Under the pieces are notes generated by a model that saw only the letters and a list, made by a program, of their open reading frames with translations, was not told the origin of the DNA and made no database searches. A stretch of DNA of 13,420 nt. Source: Verrucomicrobiota bacterium (GTDB lineage: Bacteria; Verrucomicrobiota; Verrucomicrobiia; Verrucomicrobiales; Verrucomicrobiaceae). Location of the stretch: contig VFKY01000073.1 in assembly GCA_009885275.1 (NCBI GenBank), positions 1-13,420 on the forward strand, given 5' to 3'. This document shows, in pieces, positions 6,659 to 13,420 of the stretch (position 1 is its first letter; each line of letters starts with the position of its first letter). Both the position numbers and the translations under genes were made by a program.

Positions 6659-8293
6659 ATGAGTGACAGTAATACGGAGCCGCCCAATTCTCCTGAGGAG
6701 ATTGGCAAGAAACTGGAGGACTTCATCAGAAGTCAGTTCGGTGGGAACGTGCTCGTCACGAATTATAGGGATAGCTCCAAAGAAGATAAACGATCTCATT
6801 CAGACCCTCCTGCATCAGATGAGAGTAAGCGTGATGAGACCCCTAGTTGGTTGGACTTTCGTTATAAGCCTGCCGACATCAAAGCATATCTTGATCGCTA
6901 TGTGATCCGTCAGGATGAGGCGAAAAAGGTACTCGCCACAGCGGTTTGTGATCATTACAACCATGCCCGCATGTTGCGTGAGTTGAAAAAGAACGATGCT
7001 GACTCAGCGGGAGAAGTTGAGTTTTCAAAACAGAATGTCATCATTCTTGGTCCAACCGGTGTCGGTAAAACCTATTTGGTGAAGCACATTGCCGAATTAA
7101 TTGGAGTGCCATTTGTCAAAGCGGATGCCACCAAATTTAGTGAGACAGGTTATGTTGGTGCAGATGTGGATGACTTGGTGCGGGAACTCGTGGCCAAGGC
7201 GGATGGAAATATCGAACTGGCAGAACATGGCATTATTTATCTGGATGAAATCGACAAGCTGGCCACTTCTGGTGAGCGATCTGGGCGTGATGTGAGTGGT
7301 CGAGGGGTGCAGACTGCGCTTCTCAAACTCATGGAGGAAACTGAGGTCCCGCTCTATTCGTCCAATGACATGCGCTCGCAGTTGCAGATGGTCTTTGAAT
7401 TTCGCAAAGGCGATTCCCCCCGCAGACAGGTGGTGAATACGCGCAATATTTTGTTTGTTGCAAGCGGTGCTTTCAGCGGTCTTGAGAAGGTGATTCAGCG
7501 ACGCATTAGCAAGGGAAGCATTGGATTTGGCGCCGGAGTGAAGACTGACACTGATGAGAAGGGGGCGTTGTTTCAGATATGCACTCAAGATTTTATTGAT
7601 GTTGGTTTTGAGGCTGAATTCATCGGGCGACTGCCTGTACGTGTGGTCTGTGAGAGTTTGAGTAGAGATGATCTTTTTGACATCATGAAGCGCTCAGCAG
7701 GAAGTCTTATCCGCCAGTTTGAGCGGGAGTTTCTAGCTTATGGGATCCATTCTACCTTTGAGGATAGCGCATTGCGTGTCATGGCGGAGAGAGCCAGCGA
7801 AGAGAAAACAGGGGCGCGGGGTTTGATGACTGTATGGGAAAAAGCGCTTCGTGATTTCAAATTTGAACTCCCATCCATGGGATTGCATGAGTTTGTGGTA
7901 GATGATCAGTTGGTGAATGAACCTCAAAAAATGCTGGCCATCTATCGTGAAAAAGCCAGAAGCATCCAGATCAGTGATGGTTTCATGGAGGCCGAAGCTT
8001 TTACCAGACAGTTCTCAGAAGATTACGGGTTAAGTATCAAATTCACTGAAAATGCTATTCAGACTTTGATAGAGCGCGCATCTCAAGAGGGAATTTCAGT
8101 CGCAGAGCTTTGTCTTAGACTTTTCAGAGATTACCCGTTTGGTCTGCGACTTGTTTCAAGTAACAATAAAGAAAAAAACTTTACGCTTCCGGCACGCTCG
8201 GTGTTGGAAACAGACGTTTATTTGAGCGAACTTGTCGTTGCATCCTATCATCATGGAAGCAATGAGCCGAAGACATACAATCAAAACACATGA
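6659..8293 (+). CDS. ClpX-like AAA+ unfoldase, no N-terminal zinc domain, duplicated C-terminal subdomain
   Basis: The ATPase core is clearly ClpX: Walker A GPTGVGKT (131-138), pore loop GYVG (164-167), Walker B YLDEID (194-199), sensor 1 region NILFVASGAF (263-272), ClpP-docking IGF loop (288-290), arginine finger in EFIGRLPV (R324) and sensor 2 GAR (385-387). It should unfold proteins using ATP and could dock on ClpP. It differs from ClpX (about 424 residues) in several ways. The first 65 residues are polar, without a single cysteine, so the zinc-binding adaptor domain is absent. The usual YVIGQ reads YVIRQ (81-85). The RKH substrate loop is replaced by a sequence around 247-257 rich in Arg and Lys. 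A C-terminal extension (about 441-544) repeats the subdomain at 352-389. Its stop overlaps the next start (ATGA), so translation is coupled. It is probably a specialised paralogue with a standard ClpX elsewhere; the copy number cannot be seen here. Confidence 0.9.
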   Translation: MSDSNTEPPNSPEEIGKKLEDFIRSQFGGNVLVTNYRDSSKEDKRSHSDPPASDESKRDETPSWLDFRYKPADIKAYLDRYVIRQDEAKKVLATAVCDHYNHARMLRELKKNDADSAGEVEFSKQNVIILGPTGVGKTYLVKHIAELIGVPFVKADATKFSETGYVGADVDDLVRELVAKADGNIELAEHGIIYLDEIDKLATSGERSGRDVSGRGVQTALLKLMEETEVPLYSSNDMRSQLQMVFEFRKGDSPRRQVVNTRNILFVASGAFSGLEKVIQRRISKGSIGFGAGVKTDTDEKGALFQICTQDFIDVGFEAEFIGRLPVRVVCESLSRDDLFDIMKRSAGSLIRQFEREFLAYGIHSTFEDSALRVMAERASEEKTGARGLMTVWEKALRDFKFELPSMGLHEFVVDDQLVNEPQKMLAIYREKARSIQISDGFMEAEAFTRQFSEDYGLSIKFTENAIQTLIERASQEGISVAELCLRLFRDYPFGLRLVSSNNKEKNFTLPARSVLETDVYLSELVVASYHHGSNEPKTYNQNT

Positions 8294-9594
8294 ACAAGGG
8301 ACAAAGTTGGGCATCTAGTTTAATGATTGGGGTCATGGTTAGCGCGGGATTGCTAGCGGTGTATCATCTGACGGAAGTTTTTTTTCTGAACGCGATCAAG
8401 CTGGAGCAATTGTTTCATCGCTTTCTTATATTGCCGGGTAAGGGCGAACTTGTATTTCATCAGCCCGTTCAGTATGTCTTTTTCACCGTGATGGCATTTG
8501 CCACAGCGTGGATTTGTATTCATTTGCCTCACTGGTTTGCGAAATGGACATTTATAGTACGCGCCTGTTTTCTGACCCTATTTATCTCTCCCGCACTCGC
8601 ATTTTGCGGCATCTTGTTTGAGCCATTTTCGGGGTTGGTCGCTATCGCCAGCGCGGGTTTTCTCGGGCTTGTTTTTGGTGGAAGTAAGGGCGGTAAAAGA
8701 GGGCTAAAACTTAAGCGGCAATTTGCCGGGCGCATTTCAAACGCCAACTTTGAAAAGCTACTGACATCGTCACACCAAGCAGAATTAAATGGCACTAGAG
8801 AACTGACCGTGCTGACGGGGCAGATTCTCAACTATGCGGAACTAAGTCAACAGATGAAGCCATCTGACCTGGAGCAAATGGCATCACTTTTTGAACAAAC
8901 GGTGGCCGAGCTTTTAGTCGCAGAAGGTGCGTATCTCGACACCTGTCATCCCAAGGGCGTTCGTGTCCTTATTGGCATGTTGGATAAAGAAGAGGATCAT
9001 GCGTTGAGAGGGTGTCATATGGCTCTCGCATTGCATGATAAGTTGGTGAAGTTGGAAAAGGATATGATAACGCGCTGGGGGCATAAACCGGCGTTTGGTA
9101 TCGCATTGGCCACCGGTCCGATGAGCATTGGCTTATATGGTTTTGGTCAATTTGAAAACTACAGCGCGCTGGGTGACTCACTCGACTATTGTCACCGCTT
9201 GTGCTCTGTGAACCTTGTTTACGGTAGCCAAATTCTCATCAGTATGAGAACCTATCATCTCGCCAAAGATGAAATGGAAGTGCGCCCCATGGAGATGGTT
9301 TATGCCCCTAAGTTACATCAGATTTCCGAAGTATATGAATTACTCGGAGCCAAGGGAACATTGAATGAAGAGGAAATAAGAGCACGCGATGCATACTGGC
9401 AGGGTGTGGTGAATCTGCGTAAAGGCGCTTATAAAGAAGCGGTGCAGCAATTCAAAAAAAGCCAGATCGCGAATCGTGAAGATGCCCCACTCAAGTATTT
9501 TTTTGATCGAGCTGAAGCTGGATTGCGTGAAGGAATGGAGACGACTGAGCGTAAGGGCGCGCTAACGCACGCGCGGATGTTAAACTCCTATTAA
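8290..9594 (+). CDS. Membrane-anchored class III nucleotidyl cyclase homologue lacking catalytic metal ligands
   Basis: The 434-residue protein begins with four probable membrane helices (about 10-33, 58-80, 86-110, 112-131). A class III cyclase homology domain follows (about 170-320): VLTGQI (174-179) stands for VLFxDI, a block at 213-229 for the GDGVMALFG segment, and ATGPMSIGLYG...YSALGDSLDYCHRL (274-304) for the GDxVNxAxRL segment. A short TPR-like tail (365-410) is typical of bacterial cyclases. Both metal-binding aspartates are replaced (Q178 and K222) and the transition-state asparagine is D299, while R303 and D296 remain. Catalysis is therefore unlikely; a nucleotide-sensing or scaffolding role is inferred. 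The ATG overlaps the stop of the ClpX-like gene (ATGA), and recR starts 16 bp after its stop, so all three are probably one transcript. Confidence 0.85.
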   Translation: MNKGQSWASSLMIGVMVSAGLLAVYHLTEVFFLNAIKLEQLFHRFLILPGKGELVFHQPVQYVFFTVMAFATAWICIHLPHWFAKWTFIVRACFLTLFISPALAFCGILFEPFSGLVAIASAGFLGLVFGGSKGGKRGLKLKRQFAGRISNANFEKLLTSSHQAELNGTRELTVLTGQILNYAELSQQMKPSDLEQMASLFEQTVAELLVAEGAYLDTCHPKGVRVLIGMLDKEEDHALRGCHMALALHDKLVKLEKDMITRWGHKPAFGIALATGPMSIGLYGFGQFENYSALGDSLDYCHRLCSVNLVYGSQILISMRTYHLAKDEMEVRPMEMVYAPKLHQISEVYELLGAKGTLNEEEIRARDAYWQGVVNLRKGAYKEAVQQFKKSQIANREDAPLKYFFDRAEAGLREGMETTERKGALTHARMLNSY

Positions 9595-9610
9595 GCGGCA
9601 CTTCTAGTTC

Positions 9611-10225
9611 ATGGCTTCCATCGATTATCCTGCACCCATTCGCGAACTCATCATTCAGATGAAATCGCTTCCAGGGCTGGGGCCGCGGAGTGCGGAGAGG
9701 TTAACATTATGGCTCATGGGGCGTGGCGTATCACGATTGGGAGAGCTGGCTAAAGCCATGGAGCAACTGCAAGAACGCGTGGTAATGTGTACTGAATGTG
9801 GTTTTTTTACGGAACGAGACCAACTCTGTCAGCTCTGTTATGATGACAAACGTGAACGTTCACTTCTCTGTGTCGTGGAGCAGGCAGCCGACATACTTCG
9901 ATTGGAGCGCACCGGTGCCTACAAGGGCTTATATCATGTGCTTGGAGGGAAGCTTTCGCCTTTGGATAATATCACTCCTGATGATTTGCGCATTGCGGAC
10001 CTGCTGCGTCGAGTGCGTGAACTTGCGACAGATGAAGTTATTCTAGCCCTTGGAGCGGATGTCGAAGGTGAGGCCACGGCCAACTATCTGGCTGATGCAT
10101 TACGAGGCACTTCTATTAATGTTACACGACTTGCCCAAGGCATGCCCGCCGGTGGGGGATTGGATCACGTGGACGAGATGACATTGCACCATGCTCTCAG
10201 CGGGCGACGCAAAATGGCACAGTAA
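9611..10225 (+). CDS. recR: Recombination mediator protein RecR
   Basis: RecR acts with RecO and RecF to load RecA on gapped single-stranded DNA. The 204-residue length is standard. The N-terminal helix-hairpin-helix (LPGLGPRSAERL, 20-31) is followed by a C4 zinc finger (C60-x2-C63, C73-x2-C76) and a Toprim domain carrying VVEQAADI (88-95), LGGKLSPLDNITPDDL, the acidic ALGADVEGEATA (146-157) and LAQGMPAGGGLDHVDEMTL near the end. The Toprim asparagine common in NPTVEGEAT is glycine here (GADVEGEAT). recR often sits behind dnaX and ybaB; here it follows the pseudocyclase gene by 16 bp, an unusual neighbour. No Shine-Dalgarno sequence precedes the ATG. It converges on the protease gene with only 9 bp between the stops and no visible terminator. 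Confidence 0.97.
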   Translation: MASIDYPAPIRELIIQMKSLPGLGPRSAERLTLWLMGRGVSRLGELAKAMEQLQERVVMCTECGFFTERDQLCQLCYDDKRERSLLCVVEQAADILRLERTGAYKGLYHVLGGKLSPLDNITPDDLRIADLLRRVRELATDEVILALGADVEGEATANYLADALRGTSINVTRLAQGMPAGGGLDHVDEMTLHHALSGRRKMAQ

Positions 10226-10234
10226 TTGATGTTC

Positions 10235-12448
10235 TCATAAGGAGTGATACAACGTATCAATCTTTTGGATGTCGAGATAGGCTGGAGGATTTTCGAGTAT
10301 TTTCCCCAAGTCCTCTTTGGCGCCGGAGTTGTCACCTACCTTTAATCGCATGAAGGCTCTGTTCAGTCGATCGTTTGCCGCACTGGGATCAATGGACAGA
10401 ATAAGATCAAAATAAGGAAGTGCCTGTTCGGGGCGTTTGGAAAAACTAGTTAAGTTATTGAGTAGCCTGAGAATAATGGCCTGTGTTGTTGCAGGTTGAA
10501 GCTGATTTTTTTCAACTTCACGGCCGATGGTACGTGCGATGAACTTTTCCATAGCCTCCGCATCGAGAAGTTTGCCACCCGCGTAGAGATCAATAAACGT
10601 GGTGGTTTCCTTTCCTTCTGGGAGCTTGTCATTATATGCCACCATGAATCGACCGGGTAAGGAAACACCATAGAAAGCATTCAGACCAAGACGACGCGCT
10701 AAATCAAGATAGACGATGGAGAGCGTGATGGGGATACCTTCTCGATCATCAAGCACTTCGTTAAGATAACTGTTCGAAAACTCATCCATGGCATCGCTCC
10801 GGGTTCCGTGGAATCCATTCTCAGAAAAAAGATAGGCGAGGAGCCTTTCGGCTGCTTTAGCGGAAGAGTTACTAATAATGGCGGGGTCTTCTTTGAGCTC
10901 ATCAGCCATGCGATCAACAGATTGAAGATAAGCTTCTGTATCGAGTTCAGGGTTGTCATGCTTTGACACCAGAAGAGCCGCCTTCAAAAGCCCAACATTT
11001 TTTTCAGCTCCCTGAAGCAACTGCACCAACTCCTTTGTGACAGTTTTACGATGAACTTCATTCTGAAGTTTTCGTAGGGAGGCAGCCTGCTCATCAAGAA
11101 TCTTGGCGCGTTGTTCAAGAAGATGCCGTGCGGCAACAGGTTCTGCGATCAATTTTTGCATGGTGGCATCTTTTTCTGAAGGCTTCGCAAGGAAGTGATT
11201 CAACTCTGCTTCAAGTTCGGCAGCCAGTTGTTCGGATATCTTTGCCTGGCTTAAGGACGATCCCATTCGAAAATTTTTGAAGTCCGCCTTGGTTTGACGG
11301 AACTTGCACAAACCAATGCGTGAGTCTCTCAGCACGGAGTCCTGTTGCTCAATGACCAGTTCGTCATTGACGAAGCATTGAATTTTATCGGCATCCACCC
11401 GCACCCGGAGCGTATTCCAGTCGCCCTGACGGTAGGCAGCACTTGGAAGGTCGGCGAGAATGGTCCATGAGAAGATATCAGGTCCATTAAACCGAGTGAG
11501 CCGAAGTTTCCCCCCGCTCGGATAAAACCCGTAGTGCCGATCGTTGCCATCCGCACAAAAGGTGAGACCTGCAGCGCCTGCTTCATCGTTCAACTTCACT
11601 TGCACGCTGGCTTCGAACGGGGAAGCGGGGGTGTTTTGTTTATGCAGACAGAGGGCACGCCCACCGAAGCCTTCTCCTAATTCTTCCGCATGAATCACGC
11701 CCATGTGCTGGGTCCAACGTGCTCCCATCAGCGGTTCCCATGTTTTCGAATCAAGGCGTCCGATGGTAAGCCAGCGTGACATGGGCACGGGATTGGGTTT
11801 TTCCAGGAGAAGCTTGAGCTCATTGACGGGATGGGCAAAACCGAGATTGTTGGTAACGGCACTTTTTAAGGTAATGATCCCTTGAACATTTCCCTCCATG
11901 TCGATGAGAGGGCCGCCACTGTTTCCCTCTTCAATAGGAATGGCGATCTGAATCATCGTGGTATCCTCAACCTCCCGCATGGCAGAAATGATTCCTTCCA
12001 CGACACTGAACTTCAGTCCTTGTGGATTGCCAATCACCATGATGGCCTGCCCCTGTTTGATCTTGTCGGAATCACCCAGTGCCAGCGGCTTGAGATCGTG
12101 CTTGTCGATTTTCACCACCGCAAGATCAAGTGAGGAATCTGTGGCATGAATCTCGGTGACATCGTGAAGAGAACCATCATGCAATTGCACCTGTATGCGG
12201 CGGGAGTTGCCGATCACGTGCATATTGGTGGCGATGAGGCCGTCTTTGCTGACGACAAACCCTGTGCCGAGAGCCTCTTGTTCACCTCCGCGTCCGATCT
12301 GAGTGACGGTGACGATAGAGGGACGAGCTGCCGCTGTCAGCTCGGGCACGGTCTTCTTTGATTCTGGTGCAACGGTCTTGGGTTTGGGCTTGGCCATGGC
12401 AAGTCCACATGCTGCAAACCAGAGGGTGGGGAGAAGGAGGGACCTCAT
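10235..12448 (-). CDS. Exported trypsin-like protease fused to a LamG/DUF1080-like sandwich, a SirB1-type transglutaminase-like domain and TPR
   Basis: The 737-residue protein starts with a signal peptide (1-19, ending GLAMA before a Lys/Pro-rich linker). Residues 40-215 are an HtrA/DegP-like serine protease with an intact triad: H77 in TNMHVIG, D108 in SSLDLAVV and S177 in EEGNSGGPL. No PDZ domain follows. Residues 245-397 resemble the beta-sandwich of LamG/DUF1080 proteins (GDWNTLRVRVDADKIQCFVN, 342-361). A helical, charged linker (about 400-500) leads to a Transglut_core2/SirB1-like region (about 505-645: YLNEVLDDREGIPITLSIVY, 561-580, then LPGRFMV), where many relatives have PGHF; H is R600 here. 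A TPR (about 670-715) closes the chain. The protein probably acts outside the cytoplasm on envelope or misfolded proteins. No Shine-Dalgarno sequence precedes the ATG. The combination is one uninterrupted frame, so it is not a frameshift artefact. Confidence 0.88.
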   Translation of the reverse strand: MRSLLLPTLWFAACGLAMAKPKPKTVAPESKKTVPELTAAARPSIVTVTQIGRGGEQEALGTGFVVSKDGLIATNMHVIGNSRRIQVQLHDGSLHDVTEIHATDSSLDLAVVKIDKHDLKPLALGDSDKIKQGQAIMVIGNPQGLKFSVVEGIISAMREVEDTTMIQIAIPIEEGNSGGPLIDMEGNVQGIITLKSAVTNNLGFAHPVNELKLLLEKPNPVPMSRWLTIGRLDSKTWEPLMGARWTQHMGVIHAEELGEGFGGRALCLHKQNTPASPFEASVQVKLNDEAGAAGLTFCADGNDRHYGFYPSGGKLRLTRFNGPDIFSWTILADLPSAAYRQGDWNTLRVRVDADKIQCFVNDELVIEQQDSVLRDSRIGLCKFRQTKADFKNFRMGSSLSQAKISEQLAAELEAELNHFLAKPSEKDATMQKLIAEPVAARHLLEQRAKILDEQAASLRKLQNEVHRKTVTKELVQLLQGAEKNVGLLKAALLVSKHDNPELDTEAYLQSVDRMADELKEDPAIISNSSAKAAERLLAYLFSENGFHGTRSDAMDEFSNSYLNEVLDDREGIPITLSIVYLDLARRLGLNAFYGVSLPGRFMVAYNDKLPEGKETTTFIDLYAGGKLLDAEAMEKFIARTIGREVEKNQLQPATTQAIILRLLNNLTSFSKRPEQALPYFDLILSIDPSAANDRLNRAFMRLKVGDNSGAKEDLGKILENPPAYLDIQKIDTLYHSL

Positions 12449-12562
12449 GAGATTAGGTGTAGCAATGTTTAAGCTAAGGGGACACAGAATTGTTTCCAGT
12501 AGTCTTGAATAAATACGTTCTTTAATGGGATAAACCTACGGAATCTTAATGGCGACGCCTGC

Positions 12563-12600
12563 GCCCCAGAGTAGAAGCGACGCCCTCGTCGCTTGGGGGC
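12563..12600. repeat. REP-like palindrome with nested stem
   Basis: A perfect 7-bp inverted repeat AGCGACG / CGTCGCT (12576-12593) has a 4-nt loop. An outer GCCCC (12563-12567) pairs with GGGGC (12596-12600). The sequence is noncoding, GC-rich and unlike its AT-rich surroundings, as expected of a dispersed palindromic element; copy number is unknown. Confidence 0.6.
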
Positions 12601-12607
12601 TTTGTAG

Positions 12608-12673
12608 GGAGAGCGTGCCTCTAGGCATGCTCAGCTGTGGCAACGCTCCAGCACACTTGGAAGTGCGCTCTCC
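12608..12673. repeat. Composite two-hairpin palindromic element
   Basis: Outer arms GGAGAGCG (12608-12615) and CGCTCTCC (12666-12673) are perfect reverse complements. Between and overlapping them lie two hairpins: 12611-12632, with 10-bp arms matching at 9 positions and the tenth a possible G-T pair, and 12650-12669, with 9-bp arms matching at 8. The layout, two stems within a larger stem, resembles BIME-type REP pairs. Confidence 0.65.
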
Positions 12674-12682
12674 GTATCCCTC

Positions 12683-12697
12683 CTAAAGCGGCTTTAG
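12683..12697. repeat. Perfect 15-bp palindrome before the transposase relic
   Basis: CTAAAGC and GCTTTAG flank a single G. It lies 17 bp before the ATG of the transposase-like relic, so it may be part of the same mobile unit or an operator-like site. Confidence 0.5.
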
Positions 12698-12714
12698 CAT
12701 GATACTGAGCCTTT

Positions 12715-12804
12715 ATGGCTAAACTCTTGAGAGGCGAATATACGGATGCACTCTATCGTGCGATCAAGAGCATTGAGGTTTTACGCCAAGCTGCTAAGTG
12801 GTAG
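12715..12804 (+). pseudogene. Relic of a REP-associated tyrosine transposase (RAYT/Y1 type), N-terminus only
   Basis: A 29-codon frame begins MAKLLRGEYTDALYRA. The start of RAYT proteins typically reads MARPLRIEYPGALYHV, so about ten of the first sixteen residues agree. The likeness fades after residue 16 and the frame stops at TAG 12802-12804; the HUH motif and catalytic tyrosine of an intact protein of some 150-300 residues are missing. It directly follows a block of REP-like palindromes, the usual partner of RAYT genes. The match is judged from memory of the family consensus, and a chance likeness over so few residues is possible. Confidence 0.5.
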
Positions 12805-12878
12805 GAATACCCACATGAGAGCTCCCAAAAATGTTTCATTGCGCGGACCGACTCCTTTTAGATCCCCTTAGATCCCAA

Positions 12879-13420
12879 ATGAATACCTTACAGAAATACG
12901 TTTTAAGAATATTAGCCGCTTTGCTTCTTGTTTTTGGCGAAGCACAGGCGGCTAAGGTTGAAGTAACTCTCAAAATTGCGGTTGATACAAATGTTCCTGC
13001 CGAGTTCTCAAGCACAATTGGAATTTGGGTGCGCCCTTTAAAACCCAAAGATACAGGCACTGATGCGATCTTCCCAGGCACCGTGGCCTCATCGAATATT
13101 GACGGGATGCGAGTGATTTCTGCCTCGTTTACAGAAGTTGCAAAAGGAGCCTATTCTTTAGAAATTAGTGACAATACTATGTTTGCAGCAGAATTTACAT
13201 ACTGGAAACAAGCTCTGAACGTCGATGAAAATTTTGGAATTATTTCCATCAATATTACATTGTTGTTACGCAAGCGATCATTGAAATTTGAACCATCCCG
13301 GCCACTCATAAATATGATACGAGAGCACGATGGAACAGTGTATCTGCATTTGAACCGCTGGCACCAAATAGGGAAAGAACTAGGGCAGAGCAAATTTGTT
13401 ATCCCGTTGAATCCAAAAGC
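12879..13420 (+). CDS. Secreted protein of unknown function (C-terminus cut by window edge)
   Basis: The forward strand is open from ATG at 12879 to the window edge, 180 codons without a stop. Residues 1-24 form a signal peptide: basic start (QKYVLR), hydrophobic core (ILAALLLVF) and an AQA cleavage site before Lys. The mature part has alternating hydrophobic residues suggesting beta-strands (VEVTLKIAV, GIWVRPL, ISINITLLL) and no cysteine; I recognise no domain. An upstream in-frame ATG (12831) would add 16 residues ahead of the signal peptide and is less likely. Base composition is somewhat richer in A and T than the genes to the left. It follows the palindrome and transposase-relic region, so it may be accessory, but nothing proves transfer. 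Confidence 0.65.
   Translation, partial: MNTLQKYVLRILAALLLVFGEAQAAKVEVTLKIAVDTNVPAEFSSTIGIWVRPLKPKDTGTDAIFPGTVASSNIDGMRVISASFTEVAKGAYSLEISDNTMFAAEFTYWKQALNVDENFGIISINITLLLRKRSLKFEPSRPLINMIREHDGTVYLHLNRWHQIGKELGQSKFVIPLNPK

Larger units (their letters stand above)
12449..12878. other. Gene-free region with REP-like palindromes and a transposase relic
   Basis: These 430 bp separate the divergent protease gene (minus) and the secreted-protein gene (plus) and must hold their promoters, though no convincing -35/-10 pair was found. 12449-12560 shows nothing recognisable. 12563-12697 is dense in palindromes and 12715-12804 encodes a transposase-like start; both are listed separately. 12805-12878 holds an ATG at 12831 in frame with the downstream gene and a 10-bp tandem repeat. 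Confidence 0.7.

Noticed and set aside
7097..7588. 163-codon open frame on the reverse strand inside the ClpX-like gene
   Set aside because: It lies fully antisense to the conserved ATPase core, and its deduced sequence shows no domain; a shadow of the coding frame.
10226..10234. Terminator between recR and the protease gene
   Set aside because: Only 9 bp separate the two stops and no stem with a T-run was seen.
12836..13393. Two reverse-strand frames (12836-13081 and 13151-13393)
   Set aside because: They are antisense to the open forward frame with a signal peptide, and neither has a plausible domain.
1..13420. CRISPR array, tRNA, rRNA or intact insertion sequence
   Set aside because: No regularly spaced direct repeats, no cloverleaf with a CCA end or conserved T-loop, no rRNA-like block and no full transposase were found.

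Overview
The window carries eleven protein-coding genes or gene parts of a bacterial chromosome, plus one relic of a transposase gene and a cluster of palindromic repeats. The gene mix points to a member of the Verrucomicrobiota or a related PVC lineage: a zinc-ribbon Ser/Thr kinase with a large extracytoplasmic part, a secreted protease fused to a DUF1080-like sandwich and a transglutaminase-like domain, and a head-to-head terpene synthase. This placement is inferred from gene content only; no marker gene was compared. Almost no start codon is preceded by a recognisable Shine-Dalgarno sequence.

Layout. 1-612 (-): N-terminal part of a sugar phosphate isomerase/epimerase-like TIM barrel, running off the left edge and lying 16 bp downstream of hemW. 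629-1744 (-): hemW, radical SAM heme chaperone. 1798-2820 (+): squalene/phytoene synthase family. 2919-3845 (-): rluD-type pseudouridine synthase, convergent with the terpene synthase; the two gene ends and both stop codons sit inside an imperfect 34-nt inverted repeat. 4057-6453 (+): zinc-ribbon Ser/Thr kinase. 6450-6623 (-): possible 57-residue small gene. 6659-8293 (+): ClpX-like AAA+ unfoldase without the N-terminal zinc domain and with a duplicated C-terminal subdomain. 8290-9594 (+): membrane-bound, apparently inactive class III cyclase homologue, overlapping the ClpX-like gene by ATGA. 9611-10225 (+): recR. 10235-12448 (-): exported trypsin-like protease fused to three further domains. 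12449-12878: gene-free stretch with REP-like palindromes and a relic of a REP-associated tyrosine transposase. 12879-13420 (+): start of a secreted protein of unknown function, cut by the right edge.

The most unusual part is 6659-9594. A divergent ClpX-like unfoldase that keeps its ATPase, pore and ClpP-docking motifs is translationally coupled to a four-helix membrane protein whose cyclase domain has lost both metal-binding aspartates. A plausible reading is a membrane-anchored sensor or adaptor working with a specialised unfoldase, possibly near the upstream kinase. This is inference from gene order. recR follows in the same direction after 16 bp and is probably co-transcribed as a housekeeping gene. 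The second point of interest is the four-domain secreted protease at 10235-12448.
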